Positions 49,013 to 56,863 of a stretch of 64,000 nt of DNA are shown here, piece by piece. Location: NCBI GenBank assembly GCA_007378985.1, contig VMHB01000001.1:186001-250000 (forward strand). Direction: 5' to 3'. The DNA is from Parcubacteria group bacterium Greene0714_7. Its GTDB lineage: Bacteria; Patescibacteria; Paceibacteria; UBA9973; UBA2103. Both the position numbers and the translations under genes were made by a program. The notes below the pieces were generated by a model, which saw nothing but the letters and a program-made list of their open reading frames with translations, did no database searches and was not told the origin of the DNA. Within the stretch, counting starts at the first letter, position 1; the number at the start of each line of letters is the position of its first letter.

Positions 49013-51424
49013 ATGCAATCATACGACCACAAAAAAATAGAGAAAAAATGGCGAAAGCTTTGGGAAGAGTCAGGTATTTACAAGACTAGTGAAAATTCAT
49101 CAAAGCCAAAGCACTATGTTCTGGACATGTTTCCGTACCCATCGGCGTTAGGTCTTCACACTGGTCATGTTGAAGGGTATGCGGCGACCGATATTTACAG
49201 TCGTTTTAAACGAATGAAGGGGTTCAGTGTGCTCCATCCTATGGGATGGGATGCGTTCGGTCTCCCTGCAGAAAACTATGCAATAAAAACAAATACGCCA
49301 CCTCGAGAAACTACAAATAAGGCAATTGATAACTTCCGCAATCAAATCCAACGCTTAGGCCTTTCGTATGACTGGTCACGAGAAATAGGCACTCACAATC
49401 CTGACTATTATAAGTGGACACAGTGGTTGTTTTTGTTCTTGTTTGAAAATGGTCTTGCGGAAAAACGCATGGGTAAGGTGAATTGGTGTCCCACCGACCA
49501 AACAGTGCTCGCCAATGAACAAACAGTGAGTGAGAGTGGAGAAAAGGGTGTGTGTGTTCGTTGCGGTACAAAAATAATTCAACGCGAACTTTCACAGTGG
49601 TTTTTCAAAATTACTGATTTTGCTGATGTATTAATTGATGATTTGAATGGTGTTGATTGGCCAGAGTCTACAAAAATAAATCAACGAAATTGGATTGGTA
49701 GAAAAGAAGGAGTCATTGTTACTCATAAAGTGAAAGGGCTGGATGTATCGCTCGACACGTTTAGTGCCTATCCTGCATGGCTTTTTGCGGATACCTATAT
49801 GGTACTTGCTCCTGAGCACCCAATAGTAAAAACTCTTGTGGAAGGTACTGAAGTACAAAAGAGTGTTGAGGATTTTGTGAAGTGTATGCAGGAGGTCACA
49901 ACGATTGATCGCACAAACGCAACAACGGAGAAAGAGGGTATTTTTACAGGACGCTTCGCTATTGACTCTCTCTCCGGTAAAGAATTTCCTATTTGGATTG
50001 CTAACTTTGCTTTGATGGATTTTGGAACAGGTATTATTCGTTGCTCTTCACACGATATCCGCGACCTTACATTTGCTAAAAAATACGGAATCCCTTTGAG
50101 TGAGGTAGTCGAGAGAGAAAGTCCTGATATGCCCGTTGATGCCCATGCTAATAAGGGTGTTTTGAAAGACTCGGGTCCGTTCACTGGTCGCACTATTAAT
50201 AATGAGTTAATTCAAGAAATAATTGCGTGGATAGAAAGTAATGGATATGGGCATGCACAGACTACATACCGTCTTCGTGATTGGCTTATTTCTCGTCAAC
50301 GATATTGGGGGGCGCCTATTCCAGTAGTGTATGACCCAGAAGGGAAAGCGCATGGAGTTCCCAAAGAGCACTTGCCGTGGCTCCTTCCTGAAGATGTAGA
50401 GTATTTACCGAAGGGAACTTCACCGCTCGGAACCTCAAAGGAACTTTTGGAACGAACAGAGAAAATATTTGGGAAAGGGTGGAAGCCAGAGATCGACACT
50501 ATGGACACTTTCGTGTGTTCTTCGTGGTATTTTCTTCGATTTGCCGATCCACATAATGAGATTGAGTTTGCGTCGAAAGAAGTAGTAAAAAAATGGCTTC
50601 CCGTTGACCTCTACATGGGAGGTGCTGAACATACAGTTTTGCATCTTATGTACGCCCGCTTTATTACCAAGGCCCTGCAGAAGTTTGGATACATAGAGTT
50701 TGGTGAGCCATTCTCCAAGCTCCGTCACCAAGGGATGATTCTTGCTGAAGATGGAACCAAGATGTCTAAGTCGAAAGGTAATGTCATAAACCCTGACGAA
50801 ATTAGTGAACTCTACGGTGCGGACACGCTACGAATTTATGAAATGTTCATGGGTCCTCTTGAAGCTATGAAGCCATGGAGCACCAAAAATATTATTGGCT
50901 CACGGAGATTTTTGGAGCGTGTCTGGAGGGTACAAGAAAAGGTGAGTCAAGGTGCAACTTTGAGTGCAAGCGCTGATGCCACTCTACAGCAAACAATTAA
51001 AAAAGTAGCTGAAGATATCGAGCTCCTTAGTTTAAACACGGCAGTGAGTCAGATGATGATTTGTGTTAATGCTTTTGAAAAAGAAGAAAAAATACCTGCT
51101 GAAAGCTATGAGAGCATGCTGTTGGTACTTGCCCCGTTTGCACCTCATATGACAGAAGAATTATGGGAAACTTTGGGTCATACTTCTTCAATTCATCAAG
51201 AAAATTGGCCAGTGTTTGATGAAAGTAAGCTCGAAAAAAATGAAGTAGTAATGGCTGTTCAGGTTGGTGGGAAAGTAAAGGGCACCATTGTCATTCCTCG
51301 CGGAGCTACAGAAGAAGAAGTAATTGAGTTAGTACGAAAAGACGTCAAACTTGGTGGGGTAGTTCCTCAAAACCCATCCCGCATGATATTCGTTCCCAAT
51401 AGGGTCGTTAACTTCATACCCTAG
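49013..51424 (+). CDS. leuS: Leucyl-tRNA synthetase
   Basis: 803 residues charging tRNA-Leu. HTGH in SALGLHTGHVEGY is the HIGH motif, KMSKSKGNVINP the KMSKS loop, and DTFVCSSWYFLRF is LeuS-specific. The CP1 editing domain includes TTIDRTNATTEKEGIFTG; the C-terminal domain ends RMIFVPNRVVNFIP. Translation is probably linked to the preceding short ORF. Confidence 0.97.
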   Translation: MQSYDHKKIEKKWRKLWEESGIYKTSENSSKPKHYVLDMFPYPSALGLHTGHVEGYAATDIYSRFKRMKGFSVLHPMGWDAFGLPAENYAIKTNTPPRETTNKAIDNFRNQIQRLGLSYDWSREIGTHNPDYYKWTQWLFLFLFENGLAEKRMGKVNWCPTDQTVLANEQTVSESGEKGVCVRCGTKIIQRELSQWFFKITDFADVLIDDLNGVDWPESTKINQRNWIGRKEGVIVTHKVKGLDVSLDTFSAYPAWLFADTYMVLAPEHPIVKTLVEGTEVQKSVEDFVKCMQEVTTIDRTNATTEKEGIFTGRFAIDSLSGKEFPIWIANFALMDFGTGIIRCSSHDIRDLTFAKKYGIPLSEVVERESPDMPVDAHANKGVLKDSGPFTGRTINNELIQEIIAWIESNGYGHAQTTYRLRDWLISRQRYWGAPIPVVYDPEGKAHGVPKEHLPWLLPEDVEYLPKGTSPLGTSKELLERTEKIFGKGWKPEIDTMDTFVCSSWYFLRFADPHNEIEFASKEVVKKWLPVDLYMGGAEHTVLHLMYARFITKALQKFGYIEFGEPFSKLRHQGMILAEDGTKMSKSKGNVINPDEISELYGADTLRIYEMFMGPLEAMKPWSTKNIIGSRRFLERVWRVQEKVSQGATLSASADATLQQTIKKVAEDIELLSLNTAVSQMMICVNAFEKEEKIPAESYESMLLVLAPFAPHMTEELWETLGHTSSIHQENWPVFDESKLEKNEVVMAVQVGGKVKGTIVIPRGATEEEVIELVRKDVKLGGVVPQNPSRMIFVPNRVVNFIP

Positions 51425-51426
51425 AG

Positions 51427-51453
51427 CATGTGGGACCTCGGAGGTCCCACATG
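51427..51453 (+). repeat. 27-nt perfect hairpin after leuS
   Basis: CATGTGGGACCT-CGG-AGGTCCCACATG directly behind the leuS stop codon. There is no T-run, so it is not a standard terminator; it could protect the mRNA 3' end. Confidence 0.65.
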
Positions 51454-51461
51454 GGGGTGGC

Positions 51462-51602
51462 CCCCGCACTAAAACTTGGCGTTATAGCTTGCTGTACTGA
51501 TATATGAGATTATTTATACTACTGTTGCCACTATTGCACTCCGTGTAATGCGTTATACTCACGCTTCGCTATGAGGTACGACGCCAAGTTCTAGTGACGG
51601 GG
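51462..51602 (+). ncRNA. Possible structured RNA or MITE with ~21-nt terminal inverted repeats
   Basis: CCCCGCACTAAAACTTGGCG at the left pairs with ...CGCCAAGTTCTAGTGACGGGG at the right (51581-51602) with one mismatch and one bulge; TATAGC/GCTATG extends the stem inward, and ATTGCAC/GTGTAAT is an inner hairpin. The 141-nt size and long closing stem resemble 6S-type RNAs or small transposable elements. No ORF. Confidence 0.4.
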
Positions 51603-51623
51603 TGGGGATAAGTATTTGACGGT

Positions 51624-51652
51624 TTGACGGGATTTAAAATATGTGCTATAAG
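51624..51652 (+). promoter_or_regulatory. Promoter of the sigma4/HARE gene
   Basis: TTGACG (51624-51629), 17-nt spacer, TATAAG (51647-51652). The ATG lies 39 nt downstream, so this mRNA has a leader, unlike most neighbours. Confidence 0.7.
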
Positions 51653-51691
51653 AAGTGGACACAGTAATCAATAAAAATACGGCTCATATTT

Positions 51692-52720
51692 ATGATCAAA
51701 CTTCCTTTCAAGCCTGTTCAAGTGAGCAAACGACTTGTTGCAGTACTACCTGAGCGTTCACGCGATGTTGTAGTGAGCCGTTATGGCTTAGGTTCAAAAG
51801 CTCGCGGAGAAACTCTTGATGCTATTGGAAAGCGATATGGCATTACACGAGAACGCGTTCGCCAAATTGAAAACCACGCAACAAAACTCATACAAGATTC
51901 TCCAGCACTTACAAAAGAAGCTTCTTCTTTTGTCTGGCTTGAGAATGCTATTCGTGAATTAGGGGGCGTACTGTCAGAGAGTATGTTGCTTGATGAGTTT
52001 GCAAAGGACACTGAAACACGAAACCATCTTTATTTTTTACTCGTTGTTGGACAGCCATTTATTTCTGCAAAAGAAACTCCTGACTTTAAAGCTCGCTGGT
52101 CTGTTGATCCAGAGCTCACCAAGGCAGTTGAATCTGCTTTGAAGCAAGTTCATGGAACCGTTAAACACTCTGATGTTTTATCTGAAGATAAACTTGTTGA
52201 GCATGTCATGAGTTGCCTCACTAAGGTCAACACTAAATATCGCTCTAAAGATACTGTCCGTAGATGGCTAGAGCTTTCAAACTGTATTATGCGAAATCCT
52301 TTAGGTGATTGGGGACGCGCATCGGCACCAGGAATTAGAGTAAAAAATATTCGCGACCATGCGTATCTTGCCTTGAAGCGTCATGGCTCACCAATGCATT
52401 TTCGTGAAGTCGCAAAATCAATCGAGAAACTTTTTGGAAAGAAAGCTCACGAAGCAACAACGCATAATGAGCTTATTAAAGATGGCCGTTTTGTGTTAGT
52501 GGGTAGAGGTATCTACGCTCTCAAGGAGTGGGGATATCGAATTGGTCCAGTGGTTGAAATAATTAAACACATTCTGAAGGAATCAGGACCTTTAACTCGT
52601 GAGGAAATCATGAAGCGTGTTTCTAAAGAGCGTTATGTGAAGCCAAACACTATCATTGTGAACTTGCAAAATTCATCATTCACAAAAAAAGACGGGAAGT
52701 ATTCATTGAAGGGAACATAA
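51692..52720 (+). CDS. Sigma-70 region 4 / HARE-HTH fusion protein
   Basis: 342 residues. Residues 15-65 form a sigma region 4 helix-turn-helix (RSRDVVVSRYGL...TLDAIGKRYGITRERVRQIENHA). After a middle region, HAYLALKRHGSPMHFREVAKSIEKLFGKKAHEATTHNELI...FVLVGRGIYALKEWGY is a HARE-HTH domain as in RNA polymerase delta, and a further winged-helix-like repeat follows (LTREEIMKRVSKERYVKPNTI). It likely modulates transcription. No sigma regions 2 or 3. Confidence 0.88.
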   Translation: MIKLPFKPVQVSKRLVAVLPERSRDVVVSRYGLGSKARGETLDAIGKRYGITRERVRQIENHATKLIQDSPALTKEASSFVWLENAIRELGGVLSESMLLDEFAKDTETRNHLYFLLVVGQPFISAKETPDFKARWSVDPELTKAVESALKQVHGTVKHSDVLSEDKLVEHVMSCLTKVNTKYRSKDTVRRWLELSNCIMRNPLGDWGRASAPGIRVKNIRDHAYLALKRHGSPMHFREVAKSIEKLFGKKAHEATTHNELIKDGRFVLVGRGIYALKEWGYRIGPVVEIIKHILKESGPLTREEIMKRVSKERYVKPNTIIVNLQNSSFTKKDGKYSLKGT

Positions 52721-52731
52721 TATACATATGT

Positions 52732-52932
52732 ATGCCTAGGCATGAAAAACCTCAATTGAAGCTCATTCAAGGGGGATTAGCAGAAGCTCCATTCCCTCCC
52801 ACTTCTAAGTTTTTTACTAGACCACCTCAGTCTTCTCCGTTTTCACTCACTGATTTTAAACTCCCTGACGACGAATTTGTTCTCTCGATAGAAATTCTCA
52901 ACGGCCTAAGAGAAAGATTTGATCTAGATTGA
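52732..52932 (+). CDS. Small Pro-rich hypothetical protein, 66 aa
   Basis: MPRHEKPQLKLIQGGLAEAPFPPTSKFF..., Pro-rich and acidic at the end (LPDDEFVLSIEILNGLRERFDLD). 11 nt after the regulator gene, so likely in its transcript. Not recognised. Confidence 0.5.
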   Translation: MPRHEKPQLKLIQGGLAEAPFPPTSKFFTRPPQSSPFSLTDFKLPDDEFVLSIEILNGLRERFDLD

Positions 52933-52971
52933 GAGATAAGAGTATCGGCCTTAGGTTGGGTCTTATTGTGA

Positions 52972-52977
52972 TATATT
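52972..52977 (+). promoter_or_regulatory. -10 box of gene 52984, leaderless
   Basis: TATATT ends exactly 6 nt before the ATG at 52984 and thereby selects that start over an upstream one at 52978. Confidence 0.55.
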
Positions 52978-52983
52978 TTGATA

Positions 52984-54210
52984 ATGTCTCGTCGCTACAC
53001 AGTGCAATTTCTCGTTATTTTTGCACTCCTTGCGGTTCCAGTTCTCATTTATTTTGCTCCATCTTTTGTAGCTTTTCTTTATCACACTCTTACTTTTTTA
53101 GCCCCTCTATGGCTCCCTGTCGCACTTCTAGCGATTGCTTGGCCTCTCTGGCTCAATGTCATTCGCTCTAGATTCGTTGATTCAATTTCTTATGTCACGC
53201 TCGAATTAAAGCCGGGTGATGAAACGCCTTCTACTGCAAAAGCAATGGAGCTTGTTTTTTATTCTCTGTATCATCGGACAAACATTTCTCGAATAGATGC
53301 CTATTTCCATGGCAAAGTTCGTTCATCTTGGTCGTTTGAAGTATATGCACACAATGGTCGTGTACGATTTTTTGCCCATGTGCCAGAAAGTTATCGTGTA
53401 TTACTCGAAGGACGAATCCAAGCGGAATATCGCGATATTGATATTCATGAAGTGCGTGATTATTCAAGAGAACTTCACTTCGATCCCCTCCATATGCGAC
53501 TTTCTGCACGCGAATACACTCTCGCAAAACCAGATCCGTATCCACTAAAAACCTACGTCTCATATGAAGGTGGGCAGGGGAAACGAGATGTCTTTGGTGA
53601 AATTGTAGAAGGGTTAGCGCATACCAATACACATGAACATGTGTTTCTTTCAATAATAATGCGACCGCATCAACGGGATCGTTACAATATTTTTGAAAAT
53701 CCACGAGACACGCTTCATGAGGCAGCACACATTGAAATTAAAAAATTAGTTGGTGCACAAGGTGAAATGAGTAAGCTTGCACCAACAACTAAAACTATAG
53801 TGAGTGCTATAGAGTCAGCGTTAAACAAGCCTTCTTTCGATTGTGGCATACGGTCTCTTTATATTGCAGACAGAGATCATTTTGATGAATCATATGAACA
53901 AAAACTCACACGTTTGCTCGACCCTTTAAACGACAATGATTTGAACAGCTTTGTTGCGTATGACCCCAATCACCGTCCTGGTTTTGTATTGTCTGAGATC
54001 TTTGGTGCAGTACCCATACTCGCCTCATCGCACCTTCTAAATTTATATCGTCGTCGAGCATTTTTTGCCCCACCGTACTATGGGAAAGCATTTGTGCTTA
54101 ATACTGAAGAATTAGCAACATTATTTCACTTACCACACGCAAGCAGAGGTAGTGCACTGGCCCGTATGCGTGGTCTTACGCTGGAACCGCCTGAGAATTT
54201 GCCAGTTTAG
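52984..54210 (+). CDS. Conserved membrane-anchored protein of unknown function
   Basis: 408 residues: two membrane helices in the first 60 residues, then a large soluble part. LELKPGDETPSTAKAMELVF, VRFFAHVPESYRVLLEGRIQAEYRDIDIHEV and the end segment KAFVLNTEELATLFHLPHAS recall CPR proteins encoded beside TraG/VirD4-like ATPases, but no such ATPase is present here. A role in a DNA- or protein-transfer apparatus is only a guess. Confidence 0.65.
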   Translation: MSRRYTVQFLVIFALLAVPVLIYFAPSFVAFLYHTLTFLAPLWLPVALLAIAWPLWLNVIRSRFVDSISYVTLELKPGDETPSTAKAMELVFYSLYHRTNISRIDAYFHGKVRSSWSFEVYAHNGRVRFFAHVPESYRVLLEGRIQAEYRDIDIHEVRDYSRELHFDPLHMRLSAREYTLAKPDPYPLKTYVSYEGGQGKRDVFGEIVEGLAHTNTHEHVFLSIIMRPHQRDRYNIFENPRDTLHEAAHIEIKKLVGAQGEMSKLAPTTKTIVSAIESALNKPSFDCGIRSLYIADRDHFDESYEQKLTRLLDPLNDNDLNSFVAYDPNHRPGFVLSEIFGAVPILASSHLLNLYRRRAFFAPPYYGKAFVLNTEELATLFHLPHASRGSALARMRGLTLEPPENLPV

Positions 54211-54245
54211 AAGAAGGTTCTAGTTTTTAGGTGCTAGCTTTTAAA

Positions 54246-55199
54246 ATGGAAAAAAATACTAAAAAAATAATCTATAGCATTTCGGGAGTTCTGATTGTTT
54301 TTCTTTTTGCTACCTACGGTGCATTTTTTGCACCTCCACTTAGTTTTCAGAAAGATTCCATTGTCACAATTTCCTCAGGGACGGGCGTACAAGAGGCTGG
54401 GGAATTGTTGAAAGCAAAGAGTGTTATTCAATCTCCATTCGTGTTTTCAATACTTGTTCGATTTATCTACCCCTCAGGTATTATCGCTAACCACTATTCG
54501 TTTTCTAAGCCCCAGTCAGTATTGACTGTTGCGTACCGTCTTGCAAAAGGGAAAACAGATTTGGTGCCCCTTAAAGTAACTATCCCAGAAGGCTCTAGTT
54601 CTTTCGAGATTTCAAACATCCTTGAGGGCACACTTAAGGATTTTGATTCGGTAACTTTCAAGGCACTCGCAAAATCACAAGAGGGATACTTGTTTCCTGA
54701 CACCTACTTTTTCTTACCAGGAACCACACCCGACGTAGTGATTGATACGATGCGTAAAAACTTTGATGAAAAAATAAAACCACTTGAGAGCGATATTGTT
54801 ATATTTGGGAAACCAATGAGTGAGATACTCACAATGGCTTCTATTCTTGAAAGGGAAGCACGTCAGAGTGAAACTAGGAGAATGGTCGCGGGAATATTGT
54901 GGAAGCGAATATCTATTGGCATGCCACTTCAGGTTGACGCAGTGTTTGGCTATATTTTTCAAAAGAGTGGCTATGCTCCAACGCTCACTGATTTACAAAC
55001 TGATTCTCTCTACAATACATATTTACATAGAGGACTTCCACCAATGCCCATTGGTAACCCTGGTCTTGAGGCAATACAGGACGCCGTCACGCCTACAAAA
55101 AATCCTTACCTCTATTACTTAACTGATACAGATGGGAATATATACTATGCAAAGACATTTGCGGAACATCGGCTCAACAAACTAAAAGCCAGAAACTAA
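54246..55199 (+). CDS. mltG: Endolytic transglycosylase MltG, paralogue 2
   Basis: 317 residues: membrane helix (about 7-30), a LysM-like region (VTISSGTGVQEAGELLKAK), YLFPDTYFFLPGTTPD, then MASILEREAR with the catalytic Glu and YNTYLHRGLPPMPIGNPG. It is closer to the standard MltG layout than the copy at 24120. Together they suggest two levels of glycan-strand cutting. Confidence 0.93.
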   Translation: MEKNTKKIIYSISGVLIVFLFATYGAFFAPPLSFQKDSIVTISSGTGVQEAGELLKAKSVIQSPFVFSILVRFIYPSGIIANHYSFSKPQSVLTVAYRLAKGKTDLVPLKVTIPEGSSSFEISNILEGTLKDFDSVTFKALAKSQEGYLFPDTYFFLPGTTPDVVIDTMRKNFDEKIKPLESDIVIFGKPMSEILTMASILEREARQSETRRMVAGILWKRISIGMPLQVDAVFGYIFQKSGYAPTLTDLQTDSLYNTYLHRGLPPMPIGNPGLEAIQDAVTPTKNPYLYYLTDTDGNIYYAKTFAEHRLNKLKARN

Positions 55200-55211
55200 C
55201 AAGAAATTTCC

Positions 55212-55251
55212 CCATTTCTTATATATCGATTAATCGATATATAAGAAATGG
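55212..55251 (+). repeat. 40-bp perfect palindrome after mltG
   Basis: CCATTTCTTATATATCGATT and its exact complement, between mltG and a promoter. It has no T-run beyond the stem and belongs to neither the TrpR-like nor the TATAGTATA type. Possible operator for the gene at 55294. Confidence 0.75.
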
Positions 55252-55258
55252 ACATGGG

Positions 55259-55287
55259 TTGACAAAATATGATTAAGCTAGTATATT
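55259..55287 (+). promoter_or_regulatory. Leaderless consensus promoter of gene 55294
   Basis: TTGACA (55259-55264), 17-nt spacer, TATATT (55282-55287), 6 nt to the ATG at 55294. The 40-bp palindrome ends 7 bp before the -35 box. Confidence 0.8.
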
Positions 55288-55293
55288 ACACAG

Positions 55294-55566
55294 ATGGCAG
55301 GAGAAGATTATATAGGAGATCGGGTTCGTAGGGGAATCCCTGTTTTAAAGGCAACTGAGGCTTTGGCAGTAGTTGCTGGTGTTTCTGTACCTGTAGCAGT
55401 GGGGCACTTACTTATAGCAGGATTACTTACTCCACCTCTCGGAGCTATTGCTGCCGGTACTTTTGCGACTTCAGCACTTGTTTTTTGGTTAGCACGAGGA
55501 TACAGAAAAGGTAGAGAGAGCGTTCTTGATCATTGGAACAAATGGCCAGTCAGACCCGGTAAATGA
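55294..55566 (+). CDS. Small protein with two membrane helices, 90 aa
   Basis: MAGEDYIGDRVRRGIPVLKATEAL, then two hydrophobic helices (AVVAGVSVPVAVGHLLIAGLL and IAAGTFATSALVFWLA) and a basic tail. Strong promoter. No family recognised. Confidence 0.6.
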   Translation: MAGEDYIGDRVRRGIPVLKATEALAVVAGVSVPVAVGHLLIAGLLTPPLGAIAAGTFATSALVFWLARGYRKGRESVLDHWNKWPVRPGK

Positions 55567-55595
55567 TACTAAAATCGACTTTAAAGTAATATTTT

Positions 55596-55784
55596 ATGTC
55601 TTCAGGAAAAAGAGAAACACTTCGAATACAAGGTGAGCGCAATTTTGCGAGACTTGTAGATAACATAAGAAGCGCAACTAGTAGAGCTCTGGAGCAGATG
55701 ACCGAAGACTGGAGTTGCACTGTCTGTGGGCTTGCAGGAATACCTGAAGGTAGTAGATGTCCAACTTGTAATCCATATAAATAA
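55596..55784 (+). CDS. Small zinc-ribbon protein, 62 aa
   Basis: A helical N-terminus (LRIQGERNFARLVDNIRSATSRALEQMT) and a rubredoxin-type knuckle WSCTVCGLAGIPEGSRCPTC. Co-directional, 29 nt after the membrane protein. Unknown function. Confidence 0.6.
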   Translation: MSSGKRETLRIQGERNFARLVDNIRSATSRALEQMTEDWSCTVCGLAGIPEGSRCPTCNPYK

Positions 55785-55832
55785 TTTTTCTTAAAACTGG
55801 AAGACTGGGGCTTGAGGCTATAGACTGTCTTC

Positions 55833-56861
55833 ATGGATACTGTTTTTGTAGGACTCTCTGGAGGTGTTGATTCTGCAGTTTCCGCGTATCTTTTGAAGAA
55901 GCAAGGATACAAAGTAGTGGGCGCTTTTATAAAGGGCTGGGAACCTGATTTTTTGCCATGCACCGGTGTTCGTGATCGTTTGGAAGCAATGAGGGTGGCA
56001 GCTCACCTCGGCATTCCATTCGTTACTTACGACTTGTCAGAAGAATATAAGCGGGGAGTCGTTGATTATTTTGTTAGTGAATACAAGCTCGGTAGGACAC
56101 CTAATCCTGATGTCATGTGTAATCGAGTTATAAAATTTGGTGCATTTTGGGAAAAAGCAAAAGCAGATGGAGCCAATCTAATTGCAACCGGCCATTACGT
56201 CCAAAAGAAGATGGCAGATGGCAGTTTTCAGATGGCAGTCTCGGAAGATATGGAGAAAGATCAAACATATTTTTTGTGGACATTGACACAAGAGGATCTT
56301 AGTCATTCTTTCTTTCCAGTAGGTGGACTTGAAAAAAGTGAAGTCAGGCGACTTGCACTTGAAGCAAATCTACCAAATGCCTCACGCGCCGACTCGCAAG
56401 GGCTTTGTTTTTTAGGGCATGTTGATATGCACGCATTTTTAAAGCGATATCTACCAACTGAAATAGGTGTTGTGCGAGATGAAAATGGAAAGTCTATTGG
56501 TAGTCATGATGGAATTTGGTTTTATACTCTTGGTCAACGGCACGGCTTCGGTTCTCTTGGAGGTGAACGTTTGTATGTGGTAGCAAAAGATCGTACGAAA
56601 AACGAATTAATTGTTTCTACAAGTCCTCTTGGAGAAAATGCGGAGAAATCATTTGCATTAACTAATGAGAGTTCGGTAGATGGCTCTCCACTAGTAGGGA
56701 AATATTTGGGTCGCTATCGGTATCGTCAGACATTATTGCCTGTGGAAATTCATGACGGACAGGCTTCTTTTGACACTCCGCAACGGATAGCCTCTGGGCA
56801 GTCGCTCGTGGTGTATGACGAGAGAGGGGAAATAATGCATGGTGGTGCTATTATTGAGTAA
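55833..56861 (+). CDS. mnmA: tRNA-specific 2-thiouridylase
   Basis: 342 residues that thiolate U34 of tRNA-Lys/Glu/Gln. SGGVDSAVSAYLL is the PP-loop, NPDVMCNRVIKF holds the catalytic Cys, SQGLCFLG the second Cys, and LGQRHGFG the central domain motif. A TATAGACT box is located just before the ATG. The sulfur donor system is not in the window. Confidence 0.95.
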   Translation: MDTVFVGLSGGVDSAVSAYLLKKQGYKVVGAFIKGWEPDFLPCTGVRDRLEAMRVAAHLGIPFVTYDLSEEYKRGVVDYFVSEYKLGRTPNPDVMCNRVIKFGAFWEKAKADGANLIATGHYVQKKMADGSFQMAVSEDMEKDQTYFLWTLTQEDLSHSFFPVGGLEKSEVRRLALEANLPNASRADSQGLCFLGHVDMHAFLKRYLPTEIGVVRDENGKSIGSHDGIWFYTLGQRHGFGSLGGERLYVVAKDRTKNELIVSTSPLGENAEKSFALTNESSVDGSPLVGKYLGRYRYRQTLLPVEIHDGQASFDTPQRIASGQSLVVYDERGEIMHGGAIIE

Positions 56862-56863
56862 CT

